The notes under the pieces: model-generated
The model's input: only the letters and a program-made list of their open reading frames with translations
Database searches by the model: none
What the model was told of the DNA's origin: nothing
Translations under genes and position numbers: made by a program
Source of the DNA: Caulobacter sp. AP07
GTDB taxonomy: Bacteria; Pseudomonadota; Alphaproteobacteria; Caulobacterales; Caulobacteraceae
DNA length: 32,198 bases
Assembly (NCBI RefSeq): GCF_000281955.1
Contig: NZ_AKKF01000021.1
Coordinates: 1 to 32,198 of the forward strand
Reading direction: 5' to 3'
Shown: positions 12,441-20,441 of the stretch, one piece after another
Numbering within the stretch: position 1 is the stretch's first letter
Layout: each line of letters begins with the position of its first letter

Positions 12441-14225
12441 ATGCAAGCAGCAACGACCGTGACCCAGCCCGTGTCGGGTTGGTTCGCGCTGATCTACATC
12501 CTGCTGTATTTCGTCCCCGTCCTCTTTGGCGCGTTCGCGCGGCTGCGCCCACGCCACCTCATCATCGTTGGCCTGGTCGACCTCCTGCTGGGATGGACGA
12601 TTTTCGGCTGGTTTCTTGGAATCGCCCTCGTCTTCTGGTGGAAGCGCCAAGCGGCCCGAACCGGGCCCACGAAGGCCCTCGCCTCCGGCATGGCCTCTCC
12701 TCCCACGTTCAGTTCGTCCGCGCCTCTTGAACCCCCGGCGCCGCCTGAATTGGGTTGGCCCGCAGATCCACCAATCCTGAGCGGGGAAGCCGCCGTCCTG
12801 GCCGAAGAGGCCGGCGACCTCTGGAGAGACCTGCGGCTCAATTTCGACCTCGGGCTGGGGAGGCTCGCGGAAGCCAAGGCGGATTTCGGCGACAGCGTTC
12901 CCGATACCGTGTTCCTGGCCGCGGCGGCGGCCTGCGTCCATGTCTGCAACCCCTTGGGCCGGCTGACGCCCCTGGAAGTCGATCTGATCAATCGCGCCTT
13001 CGGCGTCGCCAACACGGCTGACTACTACCAACGTCTATGGGCCGGCTGCATCGAGGACGAAGCCAAGTTTCGGGCGGACGCGGGCCACAGCCTCTACGTC
13101 CTGATGCTCGCAGCCGCCGTCGGCGAGCGAGCGATCGGCGGATTGCCCTACACCCCCGCCACGGACAGCGTCGTACGCTTCTTCAACCGCTTCACCGAAG
13201 CCTTGGTCCTGGCCGACGACAAGGCGACGGAGCCCGAGCTGGCGCAGATTGCCTGGCTCACCAACCTTCTGCACGAGAAGGCGCCTCTGGTGAAAATGGC
13301 GCTGGCGGAAATGACCGCCGCCTCGATCGCGCCGCCCCCGGGCGACTGCTGCGGGGACGCCAAGGCGCCTGATCGGCGGGCGCCCCGCCCAACGGCCGCG
13401 ACGGATGAAACGGTCGAGGCGTGCATCGCAAAGCTTCACGCCCTGGTCGGGCTGCATTCGGTCAAGCGGGAGATCGACACCCTGGTGAACATCGCCAAGG
13501 TCTCGCAGATGCGACGCGAGCGGAATCTCCCGGTGTCGGAGCTGAGTTTGCACTTGGTGTTCTCCGGCAACCCCGGGACCGGCAAGACCACGGTCGCCCG
13601 GATCGTTTCGCAGATCTACGGCAAGCTCGGCCTGATCTCGCAAGGGCAATTGGTCGAGGTGGACCGCAGCCAACTGGTCGCCGGCTACGTCGGGCAGACC
13701 GCGCCGAGGGTGGCGGCGGTCGTCGAGCAGGCGCTGGGAGGCGTCCTCTTCATCGACGAGGCCTACGCCCTGATGTCGAAGGGCGGCCAGGACTTCGGCT
13801 CCGAAGCGATTGAAACGCTTCTGAAGCTGATGGAGGACCACCGAGACGATCTGGTGGTGATCGCGGCCGGATACGGCGACCAGATGCAGGCGTTCCTGGA
13901 CTCCAACCCCGGCCTGCGCTCGCGGTTCGCGCGCACCATCGACTTTCCGGACTACACCGCCGACGAGACCCTTGAGATCTTTGAACGGCAGGCCAAGAGC
14001 GCCGACTACATCCTGTCCGACCCAGCCCGCGAAATGGTCCGTGGGGAATTGGCGCGGCGACGCGCCGTGGCCGTCAACTTCGCCAACGGACGCGATGTGC
14101 GCAACCTGTTCGAACGGGTGCTGGCCATGCAGGCCAATCGGCTGGGTCAGACCGCGTCGGTCTCGGACAAAATGCTGAAGATGATCGAGGAAGCCGATGT
14201 GAGGATGGCGCTGCCGGCGAGCTGA
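12441..14225 (+). CDS. Membrane-anchored CbbX/SpoVK-type AAA+ ATPase with superinfection-immunity-like N-terminus
   Basis: A 594-residue protein in three parts. Residues about 13-67 are two membrane helices with the pattern YILLYFVPVLFGAFARLRPR then LVDLLLGWTIFGWFLGI, which matches the superinfection immunity (Imm_superinfect) family of short phage and bacterial membrane proteins. Residues about 110-290 are an alpha-helical, TerB-like region. Residues about 325-590 are a CbbX/SpoVK AAA+ module: VGLHSVKREI, Walker A GNPGTGKT (376-383), Walker B LFIDEAYAL with D439/E440, and arginine-finger region NPGLRSRF (489-496). All catalytic residues are intact. AAGGGGG five bases upstream supports the ATG. 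It stands alone between divergent rpiB and a convergent esterase. The role is unknown; remodelling of a membrane-associated target is inference. Confidence 0.88.
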   Translation: MQAATTVTQPVSGWFALIYILLYFVPVLFGAFARLRPRHLIIVGLVDLLLGWTIFGWFLGIALVFWWKRQAARTGPTKALASGMASPPTFSSSAPLEPPAPPELGWPADPPILSGEAAVLAEEAGDLWRDLRLNFDLGLGRLAEAKADFGDSVPDTVFLAAAAACVHVCNPLGRLTPLEVDLINRAFGVANTADYYQRLWAGCIEDEAKFRADAGHSLYVLMLAAAVGERAIGGLPYTPATDSVVRFFNRFTEALVLADDKATEPELAQIAWLTNLLHEKAPLVKMALAEMTAASIAPPPGDCCGDAKAPDRRAPRPTAATDETVEACIAKLHALVGLHSVKREIDTLVNIAKVSQMRRERNLPVSELSLHLVFSGNPGTGKTTVARIVSQIYGKLGLISQGQLVEVDRSQLVAGYVGQTAPRVAAVVEQALGGVLFIDEAYALMSKGGQDFGSEAIETLLKLMEDHRDDLVVIAAGYGDQMQAFLDSNPGLRSRFARTIDFPDYTADETLEIFERQAKSADYILSDPAREMVRGELARRRAVAVNFANGRDVRNLFERVLAMQANRLGQTASVSDKMLKMIEEADVRMALPAS

Positions 14226-14242
14226 CGGTTGGAAGGTCCGGC

Positions 14243-15277
14243 TCAGCCGCCCCGCGTCGCCTGGGTCTTGACCACGTTCGGCGCGGTCGGCGCGCCCGGG
14301 ATCGGCGGAGCGCCGGACGGCAGGTCGGCCAACGGGTCCTTGAGAAACGCCGCCGCGTCGCGCCAAACGACCTCGGCCTGCTTGTCGACCAGCAACAGGT
14401 GCCAGCCGTTGGCGTAATAGGCCGAGCGATCGTCGGGCTTGAGCCGCCGGGCCGCCTCCATGGTCGGCTCCTTGGGGATGATCTGGTCGTTGGCCCCGTA
14501 GAAATAGGCGACCGGAACCTGCACCCGACCCAGCGACGACCAGGCCCTCTCCATCAGCCCGACCAGGCCGTAGAGGGTGTCGGACCGCGCCCCCCAGATC
14601 ATCAGCGGATCGCGGCCCATGCGCCGCAGTTCCTCGATGTTGTCGGTGGGCTGCACGCGCTTGACCAGCCATTCGGGCGGCTTGACCACCCAGCCGCGCG
14701 CGGTGTGGGCGGTGATCCACAGGCTGGTCTTGTAGGGCAGCGGCTGGTTGGACCAGCCCCAGACGGCGGGGGCGAACAGCAGGACGCTGTCGGCGGCCGG
14801 CGGCCGGTCCGAGGCCATGGCGGCGATGGTCACCGCCCCGCCCATGCTCTCCCCGGCGATGGCGACCTTGGCTTCGGGATGGGCCTCGCGGACCAGGGCG
14901 ACGGCGGTGCGCACGTCCTCGACCATCAGGTCGACCGGCGCCCAGACCCCGCGGTCGGGCGAGCGTCCGAACCCGCGAAGGTCGAGGGCGTAGGTGGCGA
15001 TCCCCTGCTGGGCCCAGAACGGCCCGGCCATGTGGAAGGCGTTGGAATAGTCGTTCATGCCGTGCAGGCCGACCACCACCTGGGTGACCGCGACGCCCTC
15101 GGGCGGCAGCCAGCGCTGCATCCCCAGCCGCTGGCCGTCGAAACTGACCATGCCGTCGGCGTCCAGGCGCGCGCCCCGGAAGCCCAGTTGCCCCAGGCCG
15201 GGCCGCTGGGTGACGGGCGCGCAGGCGGCGAGGCCGGCGACGCAGGCGGCGTTGAGAAGAAGGCTCCGGCGGTTCAT
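14243..15277 (-). CDS. Alpha/beta hydrolase lipoprotein (monoacylglycerol-lipase-like)
   Basis: A 344-residue protein. The N-terminus MNRRSLLLNAACVAGLAAC is a lipoprotein signal with lipobox GLAAC (or an earlier Cys), so the protein is probably lipid-anchored. The alpha/beta hydrolase core is clear: VVGLHGMNDYS is the oxyanion strand, LDLRGFGRSPDRG follows, AIAGESMGGAV holds the nucleophilic serine in GxSxG, FYGANDQIIP holds the acid and NGWHLLLVD the histidine. This Ser-Asp-His layout matches monoglyceride lipases and lysophospholipases; the substrate is uncertain. Its ATG overlaps the upstream glycosylase stop by four bases (ATGA), implying translational coupling. The longer open frame to 15370 is rejected because it would lose the lipoprotein signal. 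It converges with the AAA+ gene, 17 bases apart. Confidence 0.9.
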   Translation of the reverse strand: MNRRSLLLNAACVAGLAACAPVTQRPGLGQLGFRGARLDADGMVSFDGQRLGMQRWLPPEGVAVTQVVVGLHGMNDYSNAFHMAGPFWAQQGIATYALDLRGFGRSPDRGVWAPVDLMVEDVRTAVALVREAHPEAKVAIAGESMGGAVTIAAMASDRPPAADSVLLFAPAVWGWSNQPLPYKTSLWITAHTARGWVVKPPEWLVKRVQPTDNIEELRRMGRDPLMIWGARSDTLYGLVGLMERAWSSLGRVQVPVAYFYGANDQIIPKEPTMEAARRLKPDDRSAYYANGWHLLLVDKQAEVVWRDAAAFLKDPLADLPSGAPPIPGAPTAPNVVKTQATRGG

Positions 15278-15861
15278 GCGCCCAGGATGCCCGCCACTCG
15301 ACGGCGAAGATAGGGCGCGACCTCGGTGTCGAACCAGGGATTGCGCTTCAGCCAGCCGGTGTTGCGCCACGACGGGTGCGGCAGGGGCAGGACGCCGGCG
15401 TCCAGATAGTCGCGCCAGGCGGCGACGGTGTCGGTCATGTTCGCCTTCATACGATCACCCAACGCCCAGGCCTGGGCATGGCTCCCGACCAGCAGGGTCA
15501 GCTCGACCCTGGGCAGCTGCGCCAGCAGCTGGGGCCGCCACAGCGCCGCGCAGCGGGCCGGCGGCGGATAGTCGCCGCCCTTGGGATTGGTCCCGGGAAA
15601 ACAGAAGGCCATGGCCGCCACGCCGATCTCCGGCCGGCCGTAGAAGGTCTCGCGGTCGACGCCCATCCACGCGCGCAGGCGCTCGCCGGACGGGTCGTTG
15701 AACGGCAGGCCGGTCTCGTGGACCAGCCGGCCCGGCGCCTGGCCGCAGATCAGCAGCCGCGTCCCGGCGCCGACCCGCACCACGGGCCGGGGCGTATGCG
15801 GCAGGTACGGCGCGCAGGCCCGGCAGGCGGCGATGTCGGCGAGAAGGGCGTCCAGCAGCAT
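15274..15861 (-). CDS. Uracil-DNA glycosylase family protein
   Basis: A 195-residue member of the UDG superfamily. RLLICGQAPGRLVHETGLPF corresponds to motif A (GQAPG) and includes the region that positions the base. NDPSGERLRAWMGV follows, and LPHPSWRNTGW is motif B with the HPS triad. An N-terminal CRAC and later cysteines (FCFPG, ARCAALW) may be remnants of a family-4/5-type iron-sulfur site, but spacing was not confirmed. It probably removes damaged bases from DNA, or is an uncharacterised relative. ATG at 15861 is used although no strong ribosome-binding site precedes it. It overlaps the downstream lipoprotein hydrolase by four bases, so the two are likely cotranscribed. Confidence 0.85.
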   Translation of the reverse strand: MLLDALLADIAACRACAPYLPHTPRPVVRVGAGTRLLICGQAPGRLVHETGLPFNDPSGERLRAWMGVDRETFYGRPEIGVAAMAFCFPGTNPKGGDYPPPARCAALWRPQLLAQLPRVELTLLVGSHAQAWALGDRMKANMTDTVAAWRDYLDAGVLPLPHPSWRNTGWLKRNPWFDTEVAPYLRRRVAGILGA

Positions 15862-15913
15862 GGAGTGGAGGTAGAGGATCGGCGGCCGAAGGCAAGCGGG
15901 AGCGGCGCCCCCC

Positions 15914-16546
15914 TCACCCGCCCAGCAGCCGCTTCTCCTTGGCCACCAGCGCCGCGAACGACGGCCGGGCCAGGATGGCGTCGGCATAGGCCTTGGCCTT
16001 GGGCCAACGCGACAGGTCGAAGTTCAGGTGGCCGAGATTGGCGAACGGACTGGCCACGGCGATGTCGGCCAGGGTCAGGCGGTCCTCCAGCAGGAAACCA
16101 GACGCCGGGATCACGCCCTCCAGATAGTCGAGCAGCGGCGGAATGGTCTCGTTCTCGGCCTTGGCCGCGACGGCCTCGTCACAGGTCGCGCCCATGAAAC
16201 GCGGCCCGACGATGCGGTTGAAGAACAGCGGCCCGGCCGCGGCGACCACGATGGTGTCGGCGAATTCCTCGAACCACACGGCGCGCGCCCGGTTCTTGGG
16301 ATCCAGCGGGATCAGGTTGGGTTCGGGATGCAGGGCTTCCAGATAGGTGATGATCGCCGAGGAGTCGGAGATCTGGAAATCGCCGTCGCGGAAGCCGGGG
16401 ATCTTCCGGAAGGGGCTGCAGGCCAGGAACTCGGGGTCGGGCGAACCGGGGACCGAGACCTTGTTCTCCAGGGTCAGCCCCTTCTCGGCCCCGAAGGCCA
16501 GGGTCTTGCGCACATAGGGCGACAGCGACGAGCCATAGACGATCAT
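15914..16546 (-). CDS. Glutathione S-transferase family protein
   Basis: A 210-residue GST. The thioredoxin-like domain (about 1-80) begins MIVYGSSLSPYVRKTLAF, has FRKIPGFRDGDF with the cis-proline, and the SDSSAIITYLE glutathione-contact motif. The helical domain includes LTLADIAVASPF, the conserved N-capping box. The serine near the N-terminus (SSLSPYVR) is the likely catalytic position. AGGGGAGGT directly upstream of ATG 16546 is one of the strongest ribosome-binding sites in the window and rules out the longer frame. The substrate is not predictable. It is 52 bases downstream of the glycosylase start but on the same strand, upstream of it in transcription order, so it may lead that operon. 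Confidence 0.92.
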   Translation of the reverse strand: MIVYGSSLSPYVRKTLAFGAEKGLTLENKVSVPGSPDPEFLACSPFRKIPGFRDGDFQISDSSAIITYLEALHPEPNLIPLDPKNRARAVWFEEFADTIVVAAAGPLFFNRIVGPRFMGATCDEAVAAKAENETIPPLLDYLEGVIPASGFLLEDRLTLADIAVASPFANLGHLNFDLSRWPKAKAYADAILARPSFAALVAKEKRLLGG

Positions 16547-16632
16547 GGTGGACCTCCCCTTATGAGTGTTGCTCATAGGTCCATCGATCAGGTTTTGTTT
16601 CAAGACTTGGGTGGGCGTCCATCGCACCTTCC

Positions 16633-16726
16633 GTCGTCATCCCCCGACTTGTTCGGGGGACCCAAGCGGGATCGGCCATGTCGTCAACTCAGCTTGGGTC
16701 CCCCGCATAAAGCGGGGGATGACGAC
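16633..16726. repeat. Inverted-repeat extragenic element (CGTCATCCCCCG type)
   Basis: The left arm 16633-16667 and right arm 16692-16726 are near-perfect inverted copies: each has a GTCGTCATCCCCCG end, a short loop, then GGGGGACCCAAGC. They are separated by about 24 bases. Each arm also folds alone (CCCCCG...CGGGGG). The motif is familiar from intergenic repeats of several alphaproteobacteria. It fills most of the 188-base gap between the DUF3253 gene stop and the GST start, with no recognisable gene inside. Confidence 0.85.
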
Positions 16727-16734
16727 CGTGGTGG

Positions 16735-17055
16735 CTATTCCTCGCCGCCCTGTTCGCCGCCCTCGGCCACGTCCTCGAAGCTGGTCGGGTCGCCTTCCAT
16801 GCGCAGGCGCAGGCGGTAGACGCCCCGGAACTTCTCCGGATTGACCGGCTTATTGTGGCGCAGGATGACGATCTTGCCCTCGCGGGCCAGCTCGATGGCG
16901 TTGGTGCGCACGTGGCCCAGCAGCCGCTGCCAGCGCTCGGGCTCGACGGCCTTGGCGACCGACATCGGGTCGATGGACTTGCCGGCCGCCACGGCGGCCA
17001 GTTGCGAAAGGATGGTGTCTTGGATCGGGGAAGATTGGGGGATCGTGGTGGTCAT
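16735..17055 (-). CDS. DUF3253 domain protein
   Basis: A 106-residue protein matching the DUF3253 pattern. An N-terminal helix (IQDTILSQLAAVAAG) is followed by SIDPMSVAKAVEPERWQRLL, HVRTNAIELAREGKIVILRH and a terminal strand with FRGVYRLRL. The layout resembles a winged-helix fold, but no function is established that I can name. The C-terminus is acidic and Glu/Gly-rich (EDVAEGGEQGGEE). It is divergent from the thioesterase at 17161, with about 105 bases between starts. The palindromic element at 16633-16726 directly follows its stop. Confidence 0.83.
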   Translation of the reverse strand: MTTTIPQSSPIQDTILSQLAAVAAGKSIDPMSVAKAVEPERWQRLLGHVRTNAIELAREGKIVILRHNKPVNPEKFRGVYRLRLRMEGDPTSFEDVAEGGEQGGEE

Positions 17056-17160
17056 GGGCGGAGGGATGCCACGAATCTGTCAGCAGCGCGAGCGCGGCCG
17101 CTTGCGTCCGCCTTGCCCGGGCCTTAGCTGCATCCTCAAAGACAACGAAGGGGACGGATC

Positions 17161-17610
17161 ATGGACGGCGGCAACGAGATCTGGGACGGCCCCAAGCTGG
17201 TCAACGACGGCGAGTGGGCCGGCTGGCGCACCTGGGCGGGCATGGACGCCTTCGAGGACCAGACCGGACCGTTCTACTTCCGCGAAGAGAACGGCGTCAT
17301 CCGCAGCGCCTTCCGCGCCGAGGCCCGTCACATGAACGGCGGCGGCTTCATGCACGGCGGCTGCATGATGACCTTCGCCGACTATTCGCTGTTCTCGATC
17401 TCCTGGGCGCACCTGAAGGACGTGCGGGCCGTCACCGTCAGCCTGAACGGCGAGTTCCTGGGCCCGGCCAAGGCGGGGGACCTCGTGGAATCCGTCGGCG
17501 AGGTGACCAAGGCCGGCGGCTCGCTGCTGTTCGTGCGCGGCCTGATCTCTACCGGTGGATCGCCGATGCTGAACTTCTCGGGCGTGATCAAGAAGATCCG
17601 TCCGCGCTGA
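17161..17610 (+). CDS. PaaI/YbgC-type hot-dog thioesterase
   Basis: A 149-residue single hot-dog domain protein. RHMNGGGFMHGGCMMTFAD is the PaaI-type active site (N-x-x-G-x-x-H-G-G), in which the Asn, the Gly-His pair and the following Asp act in thioester hydrolysis. VTVSLNGEFLGPAKAGDLVES and FVRGLISTGG form the beta sheet. It likely hydrolyses acyl-CoA or aryl-CoA thioesters in the cytoplasm. AAGGGG upstream supports the ATG. The gene stands alone on the plus strand, divergent from the DUF3253 gene and convergent with the second GST (42 bases between stops). Confidence 0.92.
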   Translation: MDGGNEIWDGPKLVNDGEWAGWRTWAGMDAFEDQTGPFYFREENGVIRSAFRAEARHMNGGGFMHGGCMMTFADYSLFSISWAHLKDVRAVTVSLNGEFLGPAKAGDLVESVGEVTKAGGSLLFVRGLISTGGSPMLNFSGVIKKIRPR

Positions 17611-17652
17611 CAGGACGGGGACAGGCGCATGCGCCCGTCCCCAGCCGCGCTC

Positions 17653-18270
17653 CTAAACCCCCGCCTTGGCCGCCGGCCGGGCCATCATCGCCGCCAGCCA
17701 GCGGTTGACGTTGACCAGTTCCGGGTCCGGCCGAAACCGCACCATTCGCGCGAAGTCGATGCCGGTGGCCGCCAGGATGTCGGCGATGGTCACCCGGTCG
17801 CCGGCGATGAATTCGCTGTCGGCCAGGCGGCGATCCAGCACCCTCAGGCCCTTCTCGGCGGTGGCCCGGCCGTTGGCGGCCACCTCGGGAATCTGGGTCT
17901 CGATGGCGGCCATGGCGGGATGCGAATGGCGCACGGCCATCATCAGCGGCGTGGAGACCATCATCTCGGCCCGCCGCGCCCACATCTCGATCACGGCGAT
18001 CTCGCAAGCCTCCTCGCCGAACAGGTTGGGCTCGGGATAGACGCTTTCCAGATAGCGGCAGATGGCCACCGACTCGGTGATGGTCGCGCCGTTGTCCATC
18101 TCCAGGGCCGGCACGTTGGGCAGGCCGGCCTTGGCCAGGTAGTCGGGCTGGCGGTGCTGGCCGCCGAAGATGTCGATGTCGACGATCTCGATGTCCTCGA
18201 TGCCCTTCTCGGCCATGAACCAGCGCACGCGGCGAGGGTTGGGGGCCCGGCGGCTGTCGTAGAGCTTCAA
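17653..18270 (-). CDS. Glutathione S-transferase family protein
   Basis: A 205-residue GST. The thioredoxin-fold half reads MKLYDSRRAPNPRRVRWFM, then AGLPNVPALEMDNG with the cis-proline and ITESVAICRYLESVYP with the glutathione-binding Glu-Ser. The helical half contains VTIADILAATGIDFARMV. The start is TTG at 18270. It is preceded by GGGAGGA, a very strong ribosome-binding site, but that site is the 3' half of a perfect 8-base-pair hairpin (18278-18300), so initiation may be structurally controlled. The upstream nucleoside transporter on the same strand ends 65 bases before the hairpin. The substrate is unknown. Confidence 0.9.
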   Translation of the reverse strand: MKLYDSRRAPNPRRVRWFMAEKGIEDIEIVDIDIFGGQHRQPDYLAKAGLPNVPALEMDNGATITESVAICRYLESVYPEPNLFGEEACEIAVIEMWARRAEMMVSTPLMMAVRHSHPAMAAIETQIPEVAANGRATAEKGLRVLDRRLADSEFIAGDRVTIADILAATGIDFARMVRFRPDPELVNVNRWLAAMMARPAAKAGV

Positions 18271-18300
18271 AAGAAATCCTCCCGGCTTTTGACCGGGAGG
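18268..18300 (-). terminator. Hairpin with T-rich tail, overlapping the GST ribosome-binding site and start
   Basis: On the minus strand CCTCCCGG, a seven-base loop and CCGGGAGG are followed by ATTTCTTTT, the form of an intrinsic terminator for the nucleoside transporter gene. The 3' arm contains the Shine-Dalgarno and the tail runs into the TTG start of the GST. It may act as terminator, as translation control, or both. Confidence 0.6.
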
Positions 18301-18364
18301 ATGCGCGGCTTACCGAGCGGAATGGAAGAGGCAGCCGCTAAGCCCTTCCCCCTTGAACCCAGAG

Positions 18365-19648
18365 CTAAAGCCCGAACCAGGCCCGCGGCATCAGGCCGAT
18401 CAGCGAGCCGGTCAGGCAGGTGGCCAGGAAGCCGGCCATCATCGCCTTCCAGACCAGGCCCAGCACCTCTTGCCGGCGCTGGGGCACCAGCACCGAGAAG
18501 CCGGCGACGTTCATGCCGACCGAACCGATGTTGGCGAAGCCGCACAGGGCGTAGGTCATGATGATCCGGGTGCGGGGGTCCAGCAGTTCCGGGCCGGTCT
18601 TGGCCATCTGGATGAAGGCCGTGAACTCGGTGAGGATCAGCTTGACGCCCAGCAGGCCGCCGGCGCTGCCGGCTTCCTTCCAGGGCACGCCCATGGCCCA
18701 GGCCAGCGGCGCGAAGATCACGCCCAGCACGCGGGCGATGCTCAGGTGCTCGCCGCCGACCATCGGCAAGGCGAACAGGATCTTGTCGACCATGGTGGCC
18801 AGGGCGATGAAGACGATCAGGGTGGCGCCGACGTTGAGCGCGATCTGCAGGCCGTCGGTGGTGCCCTTCATCACCGCGTCGATCGAGCTGCCGTAGGTCT
18901 TGTCTTCCTCGGCCAGGTCCAGGTCGTCGGACTTCTCGCTGGGGTCGCCGGGCACCATGATCCGGGCCAGCAGCACCCCGGCCGGGGCCGAGATCAGCGA
19001 GGCCGCCAGCACATGGGCGGCGGCGTTGGGCAGCACGTCGTGCAGGATGGTGGCGTAGGCGACCATGGTCGAGCCGCTGACGCAGGCCATGCCGACCGCG
19101 ATCAGCATGAACAGTTCCGAGCGGGTCAGGCGCTCCAGATAGGCGCGGATGAAGATCGGCCCCTCGATCTGGCCCATGAAGATGGTGGCGGCGGTGGCCA
19201 GGGCCGGAGGGCCGCGCAGGCCCAGGGTCTTCTGGAACAGGAAGCCCAGGCCCTTGGCCAGCCACTTCAGGATGCCCCAGTGCCACAGCAGCGCCGACAA
19301 GGCGCAGACCACCAGGATCACCGGCATCACCCGGAAGGCGAACAGGAAGCCGGCCCCCGGATTGGTCTCGGTATAGGGCGGGGCGGTGCCCGACAGGTAG
19401 CCGAACACGAAGTTGGTGCCGGCCTGGGTCGATGAGGCCAGCCCCTCGACCGCGCCGTTGACGCCCTGCAGCGCGGCGCGCATCGCCGGCAGCTTGAACA
19501 GCACGAAGACCAGAATCAGCTGGATGGCGATGGCGCAGACGGCCAGCACCAGCGGGAAGCGCTTGCGGTTCTCGGACACGAGCCAGCAAAGGCCGAGGAT
19601 CAGCGCCACGCCCGACAAGGCTTGGACGTTCTCGGGAAGAAAGATCAA
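18365..19648 (-). CDS. Concentrative nucleoside transporter (NupC/CNT family)
   Basis: A 427-residue polytopic membrane protein that imports nucleosides by cation symport. It begins with hydrophobic helices (LSGVALILGLCWLVSENRKR). It contains the CNT signatures FAFRVMPVILVVCALSALL, IFMGQIEGPIFIRAYLE (the G-Q-x-E-x-P motif that binds the nucleoside), VGMACVSGSTMVAY and, near the end, YALCGFANIGSVGMNVAGFS, also highly conserved. Length is normal for the family. The start is TTG with only a weak AAGG upstream; a start a few codons later is possible. A hairpin/T-tract follows downstream. It is on the same strand as the EF-hand gene but separated by 142 bases. Confidence 0.93.
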   Translation of the reverse strand: MIFLPENVQALSGVALILGLCWLVSENRKRFPLVLAVCAIAIQLILVFVLFKLPAMRAALQGVNGAVEGLASSTQAGTNFVFGYLSGTAPPYTETNPGAGFLFAFRVMPVILVVCALSALLWHWGILKWLAKGLGFLFQKTLGLRGPPALATAATIFMGQIEGPIFIRAYLERLTRSELFMLIAVGMACVSGSTMVAYATILHDVLPNAAAHVLAASLISAPAGVLLARIMVPGDPSEKSDDLDLAEEDKTYGSSIDAVMKGTTDGLQIALNVGATLIVFIALATMVDKILFALPMVGGEHLSIARVLGVIFAPLAWAMGVPWKEAGSAGGLLGVKLILTEFTAFIQMAKTGPELLDPRTRIIMTYALCGFANIGSVGMNVAGFSVLVPQRRQEVLGLVWKAMMAGFLATCLTGSLIGLMPRAWFGL

Positions 19649-19790
19649 GACGGAAGGACCTTAAACATGCGGCGACGCCCCCGCGACGCCAACCAAGGGG
19701 CCAAATGACTATGATTAGGGGGCGCGGCGCAAGCGCTATGCGCAGGGCGACCGTTGGGGCCGAGCGTTCTGCTCGCCCCCGGGGCGTCCG

Positions 19791-20441
19791 CTAGGCCGCG
19801 AGGTTCACCGTCTGGCGGGACGCGGTGGCGGCCTGGGCGCTCTCCAGCTGGGCCAGCAGCTTCTGCATCAGGTCCGACGCCAGGTTCGAACCCGACGACG
19901 CGCTGGTCAGGCTGGAGGCTCCGTCCGTGGAGGCGCTGGCGGTCTTCGACTCGGCGGCCTTCAGCATGGCGGTGAACTCGTCGCCCGACAGGCCGCCGTC
20001 GCCATCGGTGTCGGCGGCGGCCAGTTCGGCGGCCGAGATCGTGCCGTCCTGGTTGGTGTCCAGCGCGTCGAACACCTTGCTCGCGCCGCCGCCCGAGGCG
20101 GTCTTGGTCTCGCCCGACGGCGGAGGACCGCCGTGCGGGGGGCCGCTGGCGCGGGCCAGCGCGTGGAACTCCTCGCCCGAGAGCTGGCCGTCGCCGTCGC
20201 TGTCGCCGTCCGACACCAGGGTGCTCACCGCCGCGGAAACGTCGGCCGAGTCGCCCAGGGCGTCGGTCAGGGCCGAGGTCAGCTCGTCGGTCGACAGGGC
20301 CCCGTCGGCGTTGGCGTCGAGGGCTTCGAAGAGCCCCTTCCCGCCCCGCGGCTCGCCCCCCCGTTCGGTCTCCTGCAGCGAGATCAGCGACGACAGGGTT
20401 TCACCGCTGAAACCTTCGCCGCTGGAACCCTGTATGCTCAT
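19791..20441 (-). CDS. EF-hand protein, C-terminal part of a frameshifted gene
   Basis: This frame encodes 216 residues with four EF-hand loops: DANADGALSTDEL, SDGDSDGDGQLSGEEF, DTNQDGTISAAEL and DTDGDGGLSGDEF. Each keeps the Asp/Asn calcium ligands, central glycine and terminal Glu. The tail is Ser/Ala-rich with a helical SDLMQKLLAQLESAQ. It should bind calcium; its location is unclear. The ATG at 20441 has no ribosome-binding site. The overlapping upstream frame (20401-20625) has a strong one and encodes the expected N-terminus. One base less in the G8 run at 20449-20456 would fuse them into a 277-residue protein, so this is probably the 3' part of one broken, phase-variable or misread gene. 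Confidence 0.8.
   Translation of the reverse strand: MSIQGSSGEGFSGETLSSLISLQETERGGEPRGGKGLFEALDANADGALSTDELTSALTDALGDSADVSAAVSTLVSDGDSDGDGQLSGEEFHALARASGPPHGGPPPSGETKTASGGGASKVFDALDTNQDGTISAAELAAADTDGDGGLSGDEFTAMLKAAESKTASASTDGASSLTSASSGSNLASDLMQKLLAQLESAQAATASRQTVNLAA

Noticed and set aside
12414-13031. Minus-strand 205-codon frame at the start of the AAA+ gene
   Set aside because: Antisense to the membrane helices and TerB-like region; charged low-complexity translation without support.
13035-14720. Minus-strand 561-codon frame opposite the AAA+ gene
   Set aside because: It overlaps the intact AAA+ motor on the other strand and the esterase in another frame, with no domain.
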